From: Tessaracoccus coleopterorum
GTDB lineage: Bacteria; Actinomycetota; Actinomycetes; Propionibacteriales; Propionibacteriaceae
Direction of reading: 5' to 3'
Assembly: GCF_011174705.1 (NCBI RefSeq)
Contig: NZ_JAANIJ010000001.1
Location: 2,108,001 to 2,172,000 of the forward strand
DNA length: 64,000 nucleotides
This document shows positions 53,893-63,213 of this stretch, piece by piece. The translations under genes were made by a program, and so were the position numbers. Under the pieces are notes generated by a model. That model searched no databases. It was given only the letters and a program-made list of their open reading frames with translations, and was not told the DNA's origin. Within the stretch, counting starts at the first letter, position 1. The number at the start of each line of letters is the position of its first letter.

Positions 53893-55093
53893 GCACCGGC
53901 ACCGATCCCGCCCGCGGCGCGCTGCACGGCCTGCGCGTCGTCGACGCCTCGACGCTGTTCGCGGGCCCGATGGCCGCCATGCACCTCGGCGACATGGGCG
54001 CCGACGTGATCAAGGTCGAGCACCCGACGCGGCCCGACCCCTCCCGCGGGCACGGCGTCGCGAAGGACGGCGTCAACCTGTGGTGGAAGACGCTCGGCCG
54101 CAACAAGCGCACCGTGACGATCAACCTGAACAGCGACGGCGGCCGCGACGCGTTCCTGCGGCTCGCCGCGACCGCCGACGTGGTGATCGAGAACTTCCGG
54201 CCCGGAACCCTCGAGCGCTGGGGCCTCGGCCCCGACGTGCTGCACGATCGCAACCCGCGGCTGGTGCTTGCCCGGGTGACCGGGTTCGGGCAGTTCGGGC
54301 CCATGCGCTCGCGGCCCGGGTTCGGCACGCTCGCGGAGGCGATGAGCGGCTTCGCGGCCACCACCGGTGAGCCCGACGGGCCGCCGACCCTCCCGCCCTT
54401 CGGCCTGGCAGACGGCATCGCCTCGCTCGCCACCGCGTACGCCGTCATGGTCGCGCTGCACGCCAGGGAGGCGTCCGGCCGGGGCCAGGTGGTCGACACC
54501 GCCATCATCGAACCGATCCTCGCGATGCTCGGCCCGCAGATCACCCGCTGGGACCAGTTGCACACCGTCCAGCCGCGCACCGGCAACCGGTCGGTCAACA
54601 ACGCGCCCCGCAACACCTACCGCACCGCCGACGGCCGCTGGGTCGCCGTCTCCACATCGGCGCAGTCGATCGCCGAGCGCGTGATGCGCCTCGTGGGCCG
54701 GCCCGAGCTGATCGACGAGCCCTGGTTCGCGCGCGGCGCCGACCGCGCCCGGCACGCCGACATCCTCGACGACGCCGTCGGCTCCTGGATCAGGCAGCGC
54801 AGCCGCGACGAGGTGATCGCCGCCTTCGAGGAGGCGCAGGCCGCCGTAGCCCCCATCTACAACGCCGACGACATCGTCGCCGATCCGCAGTTCCGGGCGC
54901 TGGGCACCATCCACGAGATCGACGATGAGGAGCTGGGCCGATGCTGATGCAGGGCCCGCTGTTCCGGCTTTCCGACAACGACGGGGTGATCGCCCACACG
55001 GGCCGTGCCCACGGGCCGACACCGACGCCGTCCTCGCCGAACTCGGCTACGACGCCGCCCGGATAGCCGAGCTGCGGGGGAGGGGCGGTATGA
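53889..55093 (+). CDS. Family III CoA transferase (CaiB/BaiF-like) (frameshifted)
   Basis: About 401 residues. LHGLRVVDASTLFAGPMAAM and LGDMGADVIKVEHPTRPDPS form the CoA-binding start, with the catalytic Asp expected in this region (GLDWG-like loop further on is ARVTGFGQFGPMRSRPGFGT). ADGIASLATAYAVMVALHAR is typical. It moves CoA between carboxylic acids. ATG 53889 overlaps the FGE-fusion stop. After lost bases near 54939 and 55020 it ends in YDAARIAELRGRG at TGA 55091-55093, overlapping the start of the lyase gene. Coupled translation suggests that it supplies the acyl-CoA for that enzyme. Confidence 0.87.
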
Positions 55094-55928
55094 GTGGGAT
55101 GCCGGTCGCGCCGCTGTACGTGCCGGCCGACCGCCCGGACCGGATCGCGAAGGCGCTGGCCAGCGGCGCCGACGGCGTGTTCGTCGACCTCGAGGACGCG
55201 GTCGCCCCGCCTCGAAGGACGCGGCGCGCGCCACGCTCGGGTCGATCCCGGGCCTCGTCGCTGCCGCCGTGCCCGGGGCGTTCCACGTCCAGGTGCGGGT
55301 CAACGCACCCGGCACCCCGTGGCACGACGCCGACGTCGACGCCGTCGCGCAACTGCCACCCTGGGTCGGGGCACGGATCCCGAAGGCCGAGTCGGTCGAC
55401 GTCGTCACCGCGCTCGCCACCCGGCTCCCCGGCCGCGGGCTGCACCTGCTGCTCGAGTCGGCGCTCGGCATCGAGCACGCCTTCGATCTGGCCCGGTGCC
55501 CGCAGGTGCTGAGCCTCGGGATGGGGAGACCGACCTGCGCGCCGACCTCCGCGTCACCGCCGACGAGGGCCTCGACTGGGCCGCGGCCGCGTCGTCAACG
55601 CGGCCAGGGCCGCCGGGCTGCCGTCGCCGCTGATGTCGGCCTGGACCCACGTCACCGACCTCGACGGGCTCGCCGCGAGCTGCCGCACGGGTCGCTCCCG
55701 CGGCTTCCTCGGCCGCAGCGCCATCCACCCCACCAACTCGAAACGATCCGGGAGGCCTTCCGCCCCACGGACGACGAGACCGCCCGCGCACGCCTCGTGC
55801 TCGAGCGGATCGAGGGCGCCGTCTCCTCCGGGACCGGCGCCCTGCAACTCGCCGACGGGACCTTCCTCGACCTCGCCATGGTCGAGTCGGCCCGCCACAC
55901 CCTCGCCCTGGCCCACCGGCTCGGGTGA
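55090..55928 (+). CDS. HpcH/HpaI aldolase / citrate lyase beta-like (CitE-like) lyase (frameshifted)
   Basis: About 280 residues. APLYVPADRPDRIAKALASG and DGVFVDLEDAVAP carry the metal/CoA site of CitE-like enzymes. VQVRVNAPGTPWHDADVDAV, ARIPKAESVDVVTAL and LHLLLESALGIEHAFDLARC fit the barrel with catalytic Arg and metal Glu. GFLGRSAIHPTN is the CitE C-terminal signature. It would cleave a beta-hydroxyacyl-CoA (malyl-, citramalyl- or similar) made by the CoA transferase. Frame switches near 55210, 55525, 55590 and 55740. Confidence 0.87.
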
Positions 55929-56027
55929 ACCACTCCCGGGCCGCGAAGCGGCGACCCCGGCCCTCGTCCCCGGACGCCCGCGGGCAATGCCGCCCGATCG
56001 ACGATCGAGTAGAGGGGAACCCCACCC

Positions 56028-58423
56028 ATGAGACGCAGCATCTGGAGAGGGCTGACGGCGGGCGCGCTCGTCGTCGGCCTCACCGTGGCGACCGCCGCCG
56101 TCCTCACCTCCGGCCCGGCGACACCCAGCGCCGGCGAGATAGTGAGCGGACGCGTCGAGGGCACCGCCGCCGGCGCCGTCGACTACAGCGTGTACCTCCC
56201 GCCCGGCTACGCGGCCGGCGACGCCGAGTACCCCGTCATCTACCTGCTGCACGGCCGCGGCGACACGCAGGCCGCCTGGCAGCGGATCGCCGGTGACCTC
56301 GACGAACTGATCGCCGCGGGCGACATCCAGCCGATCATCGCCGTGATGCCCGACTCGCCCTGGAACGACCGTGGCAACTGGTACACGGACTCCGCCTACA
56401 CGGGCCCCGCGGCGAGCGGGCCCGGGGTCGCGGTGGAGACGGCGCTCGCCGTCGACCTCGTCGACCACATCGACGCGACGTTCCGCACGGTCGACGACCG
56501 TGAGGGCCGCGCGGTCGGCGGCTACTCGATGGGCGGGCGGGCACCCTGCGGTTCGCGCTCGCACACCAGGAGGACTTCTCCGCAGGTCTCGTGCTCAGCC
56601 CGCCGTCTACACGCCGCAGCCGCCGGCCGACTCGTCGACCCGCGACTACGGCGCCTACGGCGTCGGCAACGCCCTCTTCGATGCGGCGCGCTACGAGGAG
56701 CTGAGCTACGGCCGGGCCCTCGAGGAGCTCGATCCGGCCCAGCCGGTGCACCTGTTCATCGCCGTCGGCGACGACGAGTGGCCCAACCCCGACCCGGCCG
56801 AGGCCCACAACGACATCGACTTCGAATCGGCCCAGCTCTACAACACCGCCCGCCGGGTGCCCGGCATCACGGCCGAGCTGCGCATCATGGACGGCGGCCA
56901 CGACTGGGACGTCTGGCAGCCCGGTTTCCGGGAGGGCATCGTCGACATCGCGTCGCGGCTGCGCACCGCACCGGCCGCCCAGTGGGAGGCGGAGCTGTTC
57001 GGTGCCCCGGGCGATGACCGCGCGGGCGGGGTGCTGGAACACGCCGACGGTTCGACCACCGTCGTCATCAACGCCGACGGCGCCATGGAGGGCCACGAAC
57101 CGCTCGGCGGCCTCGACATCGTCGTGATCCGCCGCGGCCCCGACGGCGTCGAGCAGTGGCGCCGCACCCTCGGCACGGCAGGCAACGACCGGGCCTACGG
57201 CGTCGTCGAGGGCGCGGACGGGCGGTGCTGGTGGCGGGCTACACCCGCGGGGTGTGGTCGAGCGGGCGGGAGGTGCGCCGTCCGACGACATCGTGGTGGC
57301 CTCGCTCTCCGCCGACGGCACGCCCGGCCCGTTCCTGCAGTTCGGCGACCCGGCGGCCGCCGACCGCGCCTACGGGTCGCTCCCGACGGCGCCGGTGGCC
57401 TCTACCTGACGGGCTACACGTCGGGGCGGATCGGTGCGGCCGAACCGGCCGGTGACAAGGACAACGTCGTGGCCCGCGTCAGCGGTGACGCGGAGCTGAT
57501 GTGGGGCGATCAGTTCGGCGGCCCCGGAGAGGACAAGGGCTTCGGCGCCGCGCTGCTGCGGGCGGCGGGGTCGCCGTCGGCGGGATCGCGACCGGTGGGC
57601 TGCCGGGCCTGGAGGCGCAGGGTTCCGGTGACGGCTGGGTCGCCTCCTACACCGCAACCGGCGAGCGAAGCTGGCTGCGGACCGCCGCTACCGGGCCAAC
57701 GAGCAGGTCAGCGGCGTCGCCGCGCTCTCCGACGGCACGGTGTTGGCGATCGGCCATACGAAGGGTGTGCTGGGTGAGGAGTCGCTCGGCGACAACGACA
57801 TCTTCGTCGCCGCCTTCTCCGACGGCGCGGCCGCACGGGCCGCCGGGCCGACCTGGGTGCGTCAGCTCGGCACCTCCACCGACGACCGGGCGCGGCGATC
57901 GTCGCCACCCCGGCGGCGGGCGCTCGCCATCGCGACCACGTACGGGCGATGGGGAGAACCGGGCGGCGTCGACGTCGTCACGTTCTCCATCGACGGGCCG
58001 GTGAGGTGTCCGGCATCGACCAGTTCGGCTCCCGGGAGCGCGACGGCGCCGACGAGTGGGACGAGGCCAACCTGATGGCCGCCTCCGGCCCGTCCGGGGT
58101 GCTGCTGGCCGGGCTCACCTACGGAGCGCCCGCCGGGTTCTCCAACGCCGGGCCGGAGACGTGTTCGTCACGCTGATTGCAGACGAGGCCGAGCCGACGC
58201 CGTCGCCGTCGCCGTCGCCGTCGCCCACGCCGACGCCGTCGCCCACGCCGACGCCGACGCCGACGCCGACCAGGACCCCGACGCCGGAGCCGAGCGCGAG
58301 CGTCGGGCCGACGTCATCGCCCAGCGCGAGCCGGACGCCGACGTCCGGTGCGAGCGCCACGGCGACGTCGTCACGCCCGGCCCGGCCCGGCCTCCCGAAC
58401 ACGGGGGCACGGTCGGCACCTGA
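56028..58423 (+). CDS. Secreted esterase with propeller-like repeats and C-terminal LPNTG (frameshifted)
   Basis: About 800 residues. Signal peptide MRRSIWRGLTAGALVVGLTV. Residues 45-320 are an esterase-D-like hydrolase: YPVIYLLHGRGDTQAAWQRI, nucleophile motif AVGGYSMGG, VHLFIAVGDDEWPNPDP and IMDGGHDWDVWQPGFREGI (catalytic His). Then come four or five repeats like GAPGDDRAGGVLEHADGSTT and GTAGNDRAYGVVEGADG, as in SBBP beta-propellers. A Pro/Thr/Ser linker ends in LPNTGG-TVGT. The linker and LPNTG suggest sortase anchoring, but the tail after LPNTG lacks a hydrophobic helix and positive end; the stop at 58421-58423 depends on one assumed lost G at the GGGGG run after AACAC. Many frame switches. 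Confidence 0.72.
58190..58290 (+). repeat. Hexamer-rich repeat coding for Pro/Thr/Ser linker
   Basis: Runs of CCGTCG and CCGACG hexamers code for alternating Pro-Ser and Pro-Thr in the linker of the surface esterase. The run length keeps the frame in hexamer steps and may vary between strains. Confidence 0.75.
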
Positions 58424-58436
58424 TCAGCGCAGCGAC

Positions 58437-58467
58437 GAGGGCTCCGGCGAACCCCGCCGGAGCCCTC
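58437..58467. terminator. Perfect 12-bp hairpin between convergent genes
   Basis: GAGGGCTCCGGC (58437-58448) pairs exactly with GCCGGAGCCCTC (58456-58467); 7-base loop. It lies between the esterase stop (58423) and the stop of the HNH gene (58495) and may serve both. Confidence 0.75.
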
Positions 58468-58494
58468 GAATCCTGGGCGCGTTCTCAACCCGAG

Positions 58495-59846
58495 TCAGGC
58501 GACCCAGGCGGGTGAGCACACGAACTCCCTGTGCCTCGGGGTGGCTCGGGTGTGGGTGAGGGCAGGCTGCTGCCTGGGGCTTGTGCCTGTGGTGTCGTCG
58601 GGGAGTCCGGTCGGGGTCGACCGTGATCGGTGGGAGGAACTCGGGAGCTTGTCGTACGGGTTGATCCGCACCACCCACTGGTAGTCGGGCGACCGGTGTG
58701 GGTCGGGCTCCACGACCCGGTGATGGTGGGACACAACAGCACCATGTTGTCGATGCTTGTCCTGCCGCCCGCCCACCAGGGCCTGATGTGATGTGCCTCG
58801 CAGGCCGAGGCAGGGGCGTCACACAGCGGGAACGCGCAGCCCTTGTCGCGCTGGGTGAGCGCCGCCCGGATCGCCTTGGTGACGAGGCGGTGGTCGCGTC
58901 CCACGTCCAATGGCTGGGAGTCGGTGCCGAGCACGGCGGGGATGAGGTCGGCATGGCAGGCCAGGCTCCGGACCGTGGCGGGGTGATGCGCTGCCCGGTG
59001 TCGGTCAGGGTGGCCTGTCCGATGCCCTCGGTGAGGGTCGAGTAGTTGAGCGCGACGAAGACGCGGGCCTGTCGCCGGCGCTTTCGGGAGTTCGCTCGAG
59101 GTGGCCGCCACGGCGATGAGGCGCTCGAGCGCGTCTGCCCGGCGGGTGGCCCTTGACGGTGGGAGCGGCTCGTCGCCGTAGGACGACACTGAGGGCATCA
59201 GCGAGTCCAGCTGGGCGATCAGGGTGGTGCCGACGACGGCGGTGACCTGGCCGTGGATGCGGACCGATCCGTGGTGGTCGGGTTCGACGATGAGGTGTCG
59301 GTTGCGGTGGGCGAGGCGTTCCTCGCGCTCGAGCCGCGCGGCCTCGGTCTGCTCCGCGGCCTCCGGGTCGAGGATCTCGAGGATGCCCGCGGCGAACTGC
59401 CGGAGCTGTTCGGGCCGAACTCCGCGGCGCGCTCGATCAGCCACAGCTGCGCCTGCTCGATCTGGGCGGCGCCGAGCGGCACCTTCCTGAGTTCGAGGAT
59501 GACCGCCTCGGCCTGGTCGGGGACAGCGTCCCGTCGCGCAGGGCCCGCCCGATCAGCGGGAAGCTGCAGTTGAGGTCGGCGGCGTAACGGATCTGCGCGA
59601 AGGCCTTCCTGCGGGACATCTGACACGAGGCCAGGAGCTTGCCCGGGACGTCGTCGGCGGCCGATCCGTTCAGGTAGGCGTCATGGAGGAGATCGAGTCG
59701 GGCGCCGGTGACCTGGCCGATGAAGCCTCCGAGCCGGTTGACGGCGTCAGCCCGCATTTCCGGGGGAGGGAGGAGACCAGCGCGGCGATGTCTGCGAGCG
59801 AGGCATCCAAGCACCTCTGCAGCTCATCGACGACCGTGTCCTCCAT
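58495..59846 (-). CDS. HNH endonuclease-like protein with DUF222 (13E12-type) (frameshifted)
   Basis: About 450 residues. MEDTVVDELQRCLDASLADI, then the DUF222 domain (RADAVNRLGGFIGQVTGARL, AEAVILELRKVPLGAAQIEQ, HRNRHLIVEPDHHGSVRIHG). The HNH zinc motif is GCAFPLCDAPASACEAHHIR with PWWAGGRTSIDNMVLLCPTH. These proteins occur in many copies in actinobacterial genomes and related repeat elements; nuclease function is predicted but rarely proven. ATG 59846 is preferred to a further upstream start. Frame switches near 59740, 59525, 59420, 59070 and 58700. Confidence 0.83.
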
Positions 59847-60207
59847 GGACCAAATATACATCTTATCGAACTTCAATGGAAGAGGTTGGCCCGCCCTGTT
59901 TTTTCGAGTTTCTGGTCGGGCGATAGCGGTAAACCAGCTTGTAGAGGGGGTCTTCGAGTCGGAGGTTCGCGTGGGGCGCTCCGATCCGGGTTTGGTCTGT
60001 CCTTGGGGTTACACGGCTCATTTATCAAACAAAGAACACTTCGTACGAATAATATTCATGGGTTTGGACGGGGTGGCGCCACAACATGACGCCCCTGTCG
60101 GAGCCTCCTCCGCCATCGTCGGATCCAGAGGCGCAGACACGGCACGGCCGCTCGCCCATGGGCGAGCGGCCGCGAGTTTCGTGTCGGGCGTTGAGGGTCG
60201 GATCGGC
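59847..60207. other. 361-base stretch without a gene
   Basis: It holds the upstream region of the HNH gene and the 3' end of the paralogue gene at 60208. It is AT-richer than its surroundings near 60015-60060 and contains the palindrome at 60145-60172. I see no coding sequence, tRNA or repeat, only a possible promoter for the HNH gene. Confidence 0.5.
60145..60172 (-). terminator. Perfect 13-bp hairpin after the small membrane protein
   Basis: CGGCCGCTCGCCC (60145-60157) and its exact complement GGGCGAGCGGCCG (60160-60172), 2-base gap, 36 bases downstream of the gene ending at 60208. Confidence 0.65.
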
Positions 60208-60854
60208 TCAGAAGTAGGTGTCGCCGGAGTCGTTGTAGCACTCGAGCGAACTGGTGCCTGGGGGATCCCCGCGGCGGCGAACTCGTCGCAGGGAGTACGT
60301 CCTGGAGCGCGAACAGCGCCTCCCACCCGCTGCCGGTGTCGCCCCAGACCATGTGGCCGCCGCCTCCACATTCAACGAATCCGTCGCTGCCGACCACGAA
60401 CCCGGCGTGGTTCACGTCGGTGACCCAGATCATGGGGGCGCAGCCGTCATCGTTGTCGGCGAGGTACTCGGCCGCGAGTTGCCGGAAGCCCTCGGGCGCC
60501 TGTGCCAGGCTCAACGCCTCTTCGGGCTGTGGAGCATGACGTCCATTCCGATCCATCCCGCTGGGCGGGTCGGTGTCGGGTGGGCGTGGGCGTCGGGGTG
60601 GGCGTGGGCGTCGGGTGGGCGTGGGCGTCGGAGTCCGGGTCGGTGTCGGTGTCGGTGTCGGGGTGGCAGTGACGGTGACCGTGGGCGCCGGGGTGGGCGC
60701 GGCGGCCTCGGCGCCGGGCCGCATCACGAAATACATCCCCGTCGCGGTGAGGGCCGTGGCGGCCAGGGCTCCCAGAGCCAGCCGAGCCGGCGGGGCCGCC
60801 CTCTGGGCGGTCGGGTCTCGTCGAGGCCGGAGTACGGGTCGTCAGGGCGGTCAT
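60208..60854 (-). CDS. Single-pass protein with Pro/Thr linker, paralogue A (frameshifted)
   Basis: About 215 residues. After an N-terminal cytoplasmic stretch (MTALTTRTPAS) and one lost base, helix LALGALAATALTATGMYFVM crosses the membrane. A Pro/Thr linker (TPTPTPTPTRTPTPTPT) follows, then an outside domain: APEGFRQLAAEYLADNDDGC, WVTDVNHAGFVVGSDGFVEC, GGHMVWGDTGSGWEALFALQ and CDEFAAAGIP, ending LECYNDSGDTYF. Four Cys suggest disulfides. No family recognised. Stop at 60208 needs a frame switch near 60265. Paralogue of 60997-61586. Confidence 0.65.
60565..60665 (-). repeat. Short tandem repeat coding for the Pro/Thr linker of paralogue A
   Basis: Plus-strand runs of GTGGGCGTCG-like units code on the minus strand for TPTPTP. 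The purity of the run makes length change likely. Confidence 0.6.
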
Positions 60855-60933
60855 GGCCCGATGCTATCGAGGCGGTTTGTGGGGACCTCACCGGCTCTGG
60901 TTTGGCCTCCGGGCGCCACTTCGCAGACGCGAA

Positions 60934-60962
60934 TCGGCCGCGCGCCGGGTGCGCGCGGCCGA
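60934..60962 (-). terminator. Perfect 12-bp hairpin after paralogue B
   Basis: TCGGCCGCGCGC (60934-60945), loop CGGGT, and its exact complement GCGCGCGGCCGA (60951-60962). It lies 35 bases past the stop of the minus-strand gene at 60997. Confidence 0.7.
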
Positions 60963-60996
60963 CTCGTTCAGGTCGTCCGAGGGGTGTCGGCTCGGC

Positions 60997-61586
60997 TCAG
61001 TAGGTGGTGTCGCCGGAGGCGTCGGTGCACTTGAGCGAGACGGTGCCCGCGGGATCCCGGCCGTGGCGAACTCCTCGCAGGCGATGACGTCCTGGAGTGC
61101 GAACAGCTCCGCCCAGCCGGAGCCGGTGTCGCCCCAGACGACGCGTGCGGCGCCGCCGCAGTCCGCGCCGCCCTTGGTGCCGATCACGAACCCGGCGTGG
61201 TTGACCTCCTTGAGCTCGATCTCGGGGGTGCAGCCGTCGCCGTCGCCGGCGAGGTACTCGGCCGCAAGGGTGCGGAACCCTTCAGGCGCCTGCATCTGCT
61301 CCATGGCCTCTTCGGGGTGTGCAGCACGGAGGCGACCGAGATCCAGACCGCCGGCGGGTGGGCGTTGCCTTGGGCGTCGAGGCCTCGGTCGCGGTCGGAG
61401 TCGCGGAGGCGCTGGGAGCGGGGAGGGCGTGGCGGCGTCCGCGTCGGGTCGCGCCACGAAGTACACCACCGCCGCGGTGATGGCAATCACGGCAAGGCCC
61501 CCACAGCCAGCCGCGTCGGGCTGGCCTCCCCTTGCCGGCTGCGTTGGAAATGTCGAGGTTTGCATTCGGGTTGGTGGGGTAGTCAT
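60997..61586 (-). CDS. Single-pass protein, paralogue B (frameshifted)
   Basis: About 196 residues. MTTPPTRMQTSTFPTQPARG, then membrane helix GGLAVIAITAAVVYFVARPD and a Pro-rich linker. The outside domain mirrors paralogue A: APEGFRTLAAEYLAGDGDGC, KEVNHAGFVIGTKGGADCGG, VVWGDTGSGWAELFALQDVI, ACEEFATAGIPRA and ending LKCTDASGDTTY. The gene lies 143 bases upstream of paralogue A on the same strand. The function is unknown, but the shared Cys pattern points to a small disulfide-bonded domain. Frame switches near 61315, 61395 and 61052. Confidence 0.65.
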
Positions 61587-61656
61587 GCTCTCGATGCTAT
61601 CGAGGCGGCTTCCGGGAAGCACTTCGGCCCCGGCTGCCCGCGCCCGGGCAAGAAAA

Positions 61657-61684
61657 AAAGAGGCTCCCTCGTGGGAACCTCTTT
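61657..61684 (-). terminator. Rho-independent terminator downstream of the tRNA-Arg fragment
   Basis: On the minus strand, GAGGTTCCC, loop ACGA, GGGAGCCTC (one G-U pair), followed by a T-run of seven. It lies 27 bases from the acceptor end of the tRNA-Arg fragment and probably once terminated that transcript. Confidence 0.85.
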
Positions 61685-61710
61685 CGTCACCGACCTGCGG
61701 TGACCGCTTG

Positions 61711-61752
61711 CGCGCTCGGAGGGACTCGAACCCCAACCTTCTGGTTAGGAGT
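61711..61752 (-). other. 3' half of tRNA-Arg (CCT): integration site junction
   Basis: Minus-strand 3' part of tRNA-Arg: anticodon loop CTCCTAA (CCT at 61749-61747), CCAGA, T-arm with GGTTCGAGTCCC, and the acceptor end CGAGCGC (61718-61712). The bases 5' to the anticodon loop (TCGAGA) do not pair with CCAGA, and no D-arm or 5' acceptor follows. This is the duplicated 3' half left at one end by an integrated element. The tRNA 3' end points left to host DNA, and the truncated side to the integrase; an intact tRNA-Arg is expected at the far (right) end, outside the window. Confidence 0.75.
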
Positions 61753-61785
61753 CTCGAACGTTGTCCCGATCGGCAGGGCAGCGGC

Positions 61786-62019
61786 ATGAGCAAGGCGATC
61801 TGGCATCGGCTTACGCGCTACGACTCGGGCCAATGGGACGGGTACGCGCGTTGCGGCCTGGACGACGAGGTCTGGCAGGTTGAGTGGACCACGCCCTCGG
61901 GACGACGTACCCGCGCCAGGCGCATCAACCCGGCCGTGTTGCTCGGGCGGTGTACCGGCTGCGGCCGTTGGATCACTTACGAGGACCTGGTCGCCTCGGG
62001 TGTCGAGCCGGAGGGCTAG
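61786..62019 (+). CDS. 77-residue protein with a C-x2-C motif
   Basis: MSKAIWHRLTRYDSGQWDGY, then ARCGLDDEVWQVEWTTPSGR and LGRCTGCGRWITYEDL. One Cys at 22-23 and a C-x2-C later could form a zinc site. It resembles small phage proteins of unknown function. AGGGCAG upstream of ATG 61786 is a fair ribosome site. The gene begins 34 bases inside the element and is intact. Family not recognised. Confidence 0.6.
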   Translation: MSKAIWHRLTRYDSGQWDGYARCGLDDEVWQVEWTTPSGRRTRARRINPAVLLGRCTGCGRWITYEDLVASGVEPEG

Positions 62020-62102
62020 GGATGGTGTTGGTACCCCACTTATGGTCCGGCGCTTGCCCGGGCGCGAGGTAGCGCTATCAGTAGCAGCGAGAAGCTTCCA
62101 GC

Positions 62103-62945
62103 ATGACTGATCCTCGAATGAAGCCGGTCCCGTCTTTGTGGGCGGGCCCGCTCGCCATGTGGAGGCGATCGCTCGTGGCCGCCGGCCGGTCGCCGGAGAC
62201 GATCGCGACCCGGACCGATCACCTTCGACGAGCTGCTCGCGCGCTCGGAGGTGACCCGCGGGACGTGACGGCCGGCGACGTCGTCGAGTGGGCAGGAGTC
62301 CAGGTCTGGTCACGGGAGACCCGTAGGAGCGTCTACGCGTCGCTGCGCGGGTTCTGGCGCTGGGCACTGACCCAAGGCCTGGTCGTTGTCGATGCCACCG
62401 CGCAACTGCCGAGGGTCGCGCCAACGCCCCCGATGCCGCGGCCGGCGCCAGACGAGGTGATCGCCGCGGCCGCGCGTGACCAGCACGACCGGCGCTTGGC
62501 CCTGATCGTGCTCTGCGCGGCCGAGCTCGGCATGAGACGAGCCGAAATAGCCCAGGTCAACGCCAGCGACCTCAGCCGCGACCTGCTCGGCTGGACGCTG
62601 CGCGTCCACGGGAAGGGCGGGAAGGACCGCGACGTCCCACTGACCGACGATCAAGCCTCGACACTACGGCTCGCCTGCCGGGCCGGCTGGATGCTCCCTG
62701 GACGGATCAACGGCCACTTATCAGCCCGCCGTGTCGGCGAACTTGCGACCGAGGCACTCGCCGGGCACTGGACAGCGCACACGCTGCGTCACAGGGCCGC
62801 GACGACCGTCTACGCCGCGACCGGCGACCTGGTCGCCGTCCAGCAGATGTTGGGACATGCTTCGGTCGCGACGACACAGCGCTACGTAGCCCTGCCCTCA
62901 GCAAGGCTACGTAGCGCGGTCGCGACAGCGGCCCGATCGGCCTAG
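62103..62945 (+). CDS. Tyrosine recombinase (phage integrase)
   Basis: An intact 280-residue frame. The N-terminal SAM-like core-binding domain includes WRRSLVAAGRSPETIATRTD and LRGFWRWALTQGLVVVDAT. The catalytic domain has ELGMRRAEIAQVNASDL (first Arg), HGKGGKDRDVPLTDDQ (Lys in the beta-hairpin), HTLRHRAATTVYAATGD (H-x2-R) and LGHASVATTQRYV (second His and nucleophile Tyr). It should integrate the element at the tRNA-Arg 3' end. It is short, close to XerC/D in size, and lacks the extra arm-binding domain of lambda-type enzymes, which is odd for a prophage integrase but seen in some actinophages. Confidence 0.93.
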   Translation: MTDPRMKPVPSLWAGPLAMWRRSLVAAGRSPETIATRTDHLRRAARALGGDPRDVTAGDVVEWAGVQVWSRETRRSVYASLRGFWRWALTQGLVVVDATAQLPRVAPTPPMPRPAPDEVIAAAARDQHDRRLALIVLCAAELGMRRAEIAQVNASDLSRDLLGWTLRVHGKGGKDRDVPLTDDQASTLRLACRAGWMLPGRINGHLSARRVGELATEALAGHWTAHTLRHRAATTVYAATGDLVAVQQMLGHASVATTQRYVALPSARLRSAVATAARSA

Positions 62946-63213
62946 GACTCCTCGACGGCCCGGCGGGGTCCTGGTCGGCTGGCTGGAGCCACCGCCGGCG
63001 GACCCAGGCGACCAGGGCGGTGCCGCCGGCGACGATGGCTCCCTGGACTGCGGTCCAGGTCCAGCGTTGCCAGTCGGCCAGCCAGTCGGCCCAGCCGGCC
63101 GCGGACTGGACGGCCTCGATCAGCGGGATGGCGAGGGCGACCAGGGCGACGACGATGGCGCCGTCAGCGAGGGTCTGCCAGCCGCGCTTAGCGGCGATCT
63201 GCTTGGCGTCCAT
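62942..63213 (-). CDS. Holin-like protein (frameshifted at end)
   Basis: About 90 residues. MDAKQIAAKRGWQTLADGAI has a short head, then two hydrophobic helices (AIVVALVALAIPLIEAVQSA and VQGAIVAGGTALVAWVRRRW), the layout of small phage holins. Without correction the frame runs on to 62707 inside the integrase; one lost base near 62960 gives the end AVEES at TAG 62944-62942, which I prefer. Its ATG overlaps the endolysin stop (TGATG). Confidence 0.75.

Noticed and set aside
61711..61752. A functional tRNA-Arg gene
   Set aside because: The 5' acceptor, D-arm and left half of the anticodon arm are missing, so only a 3' half remains.
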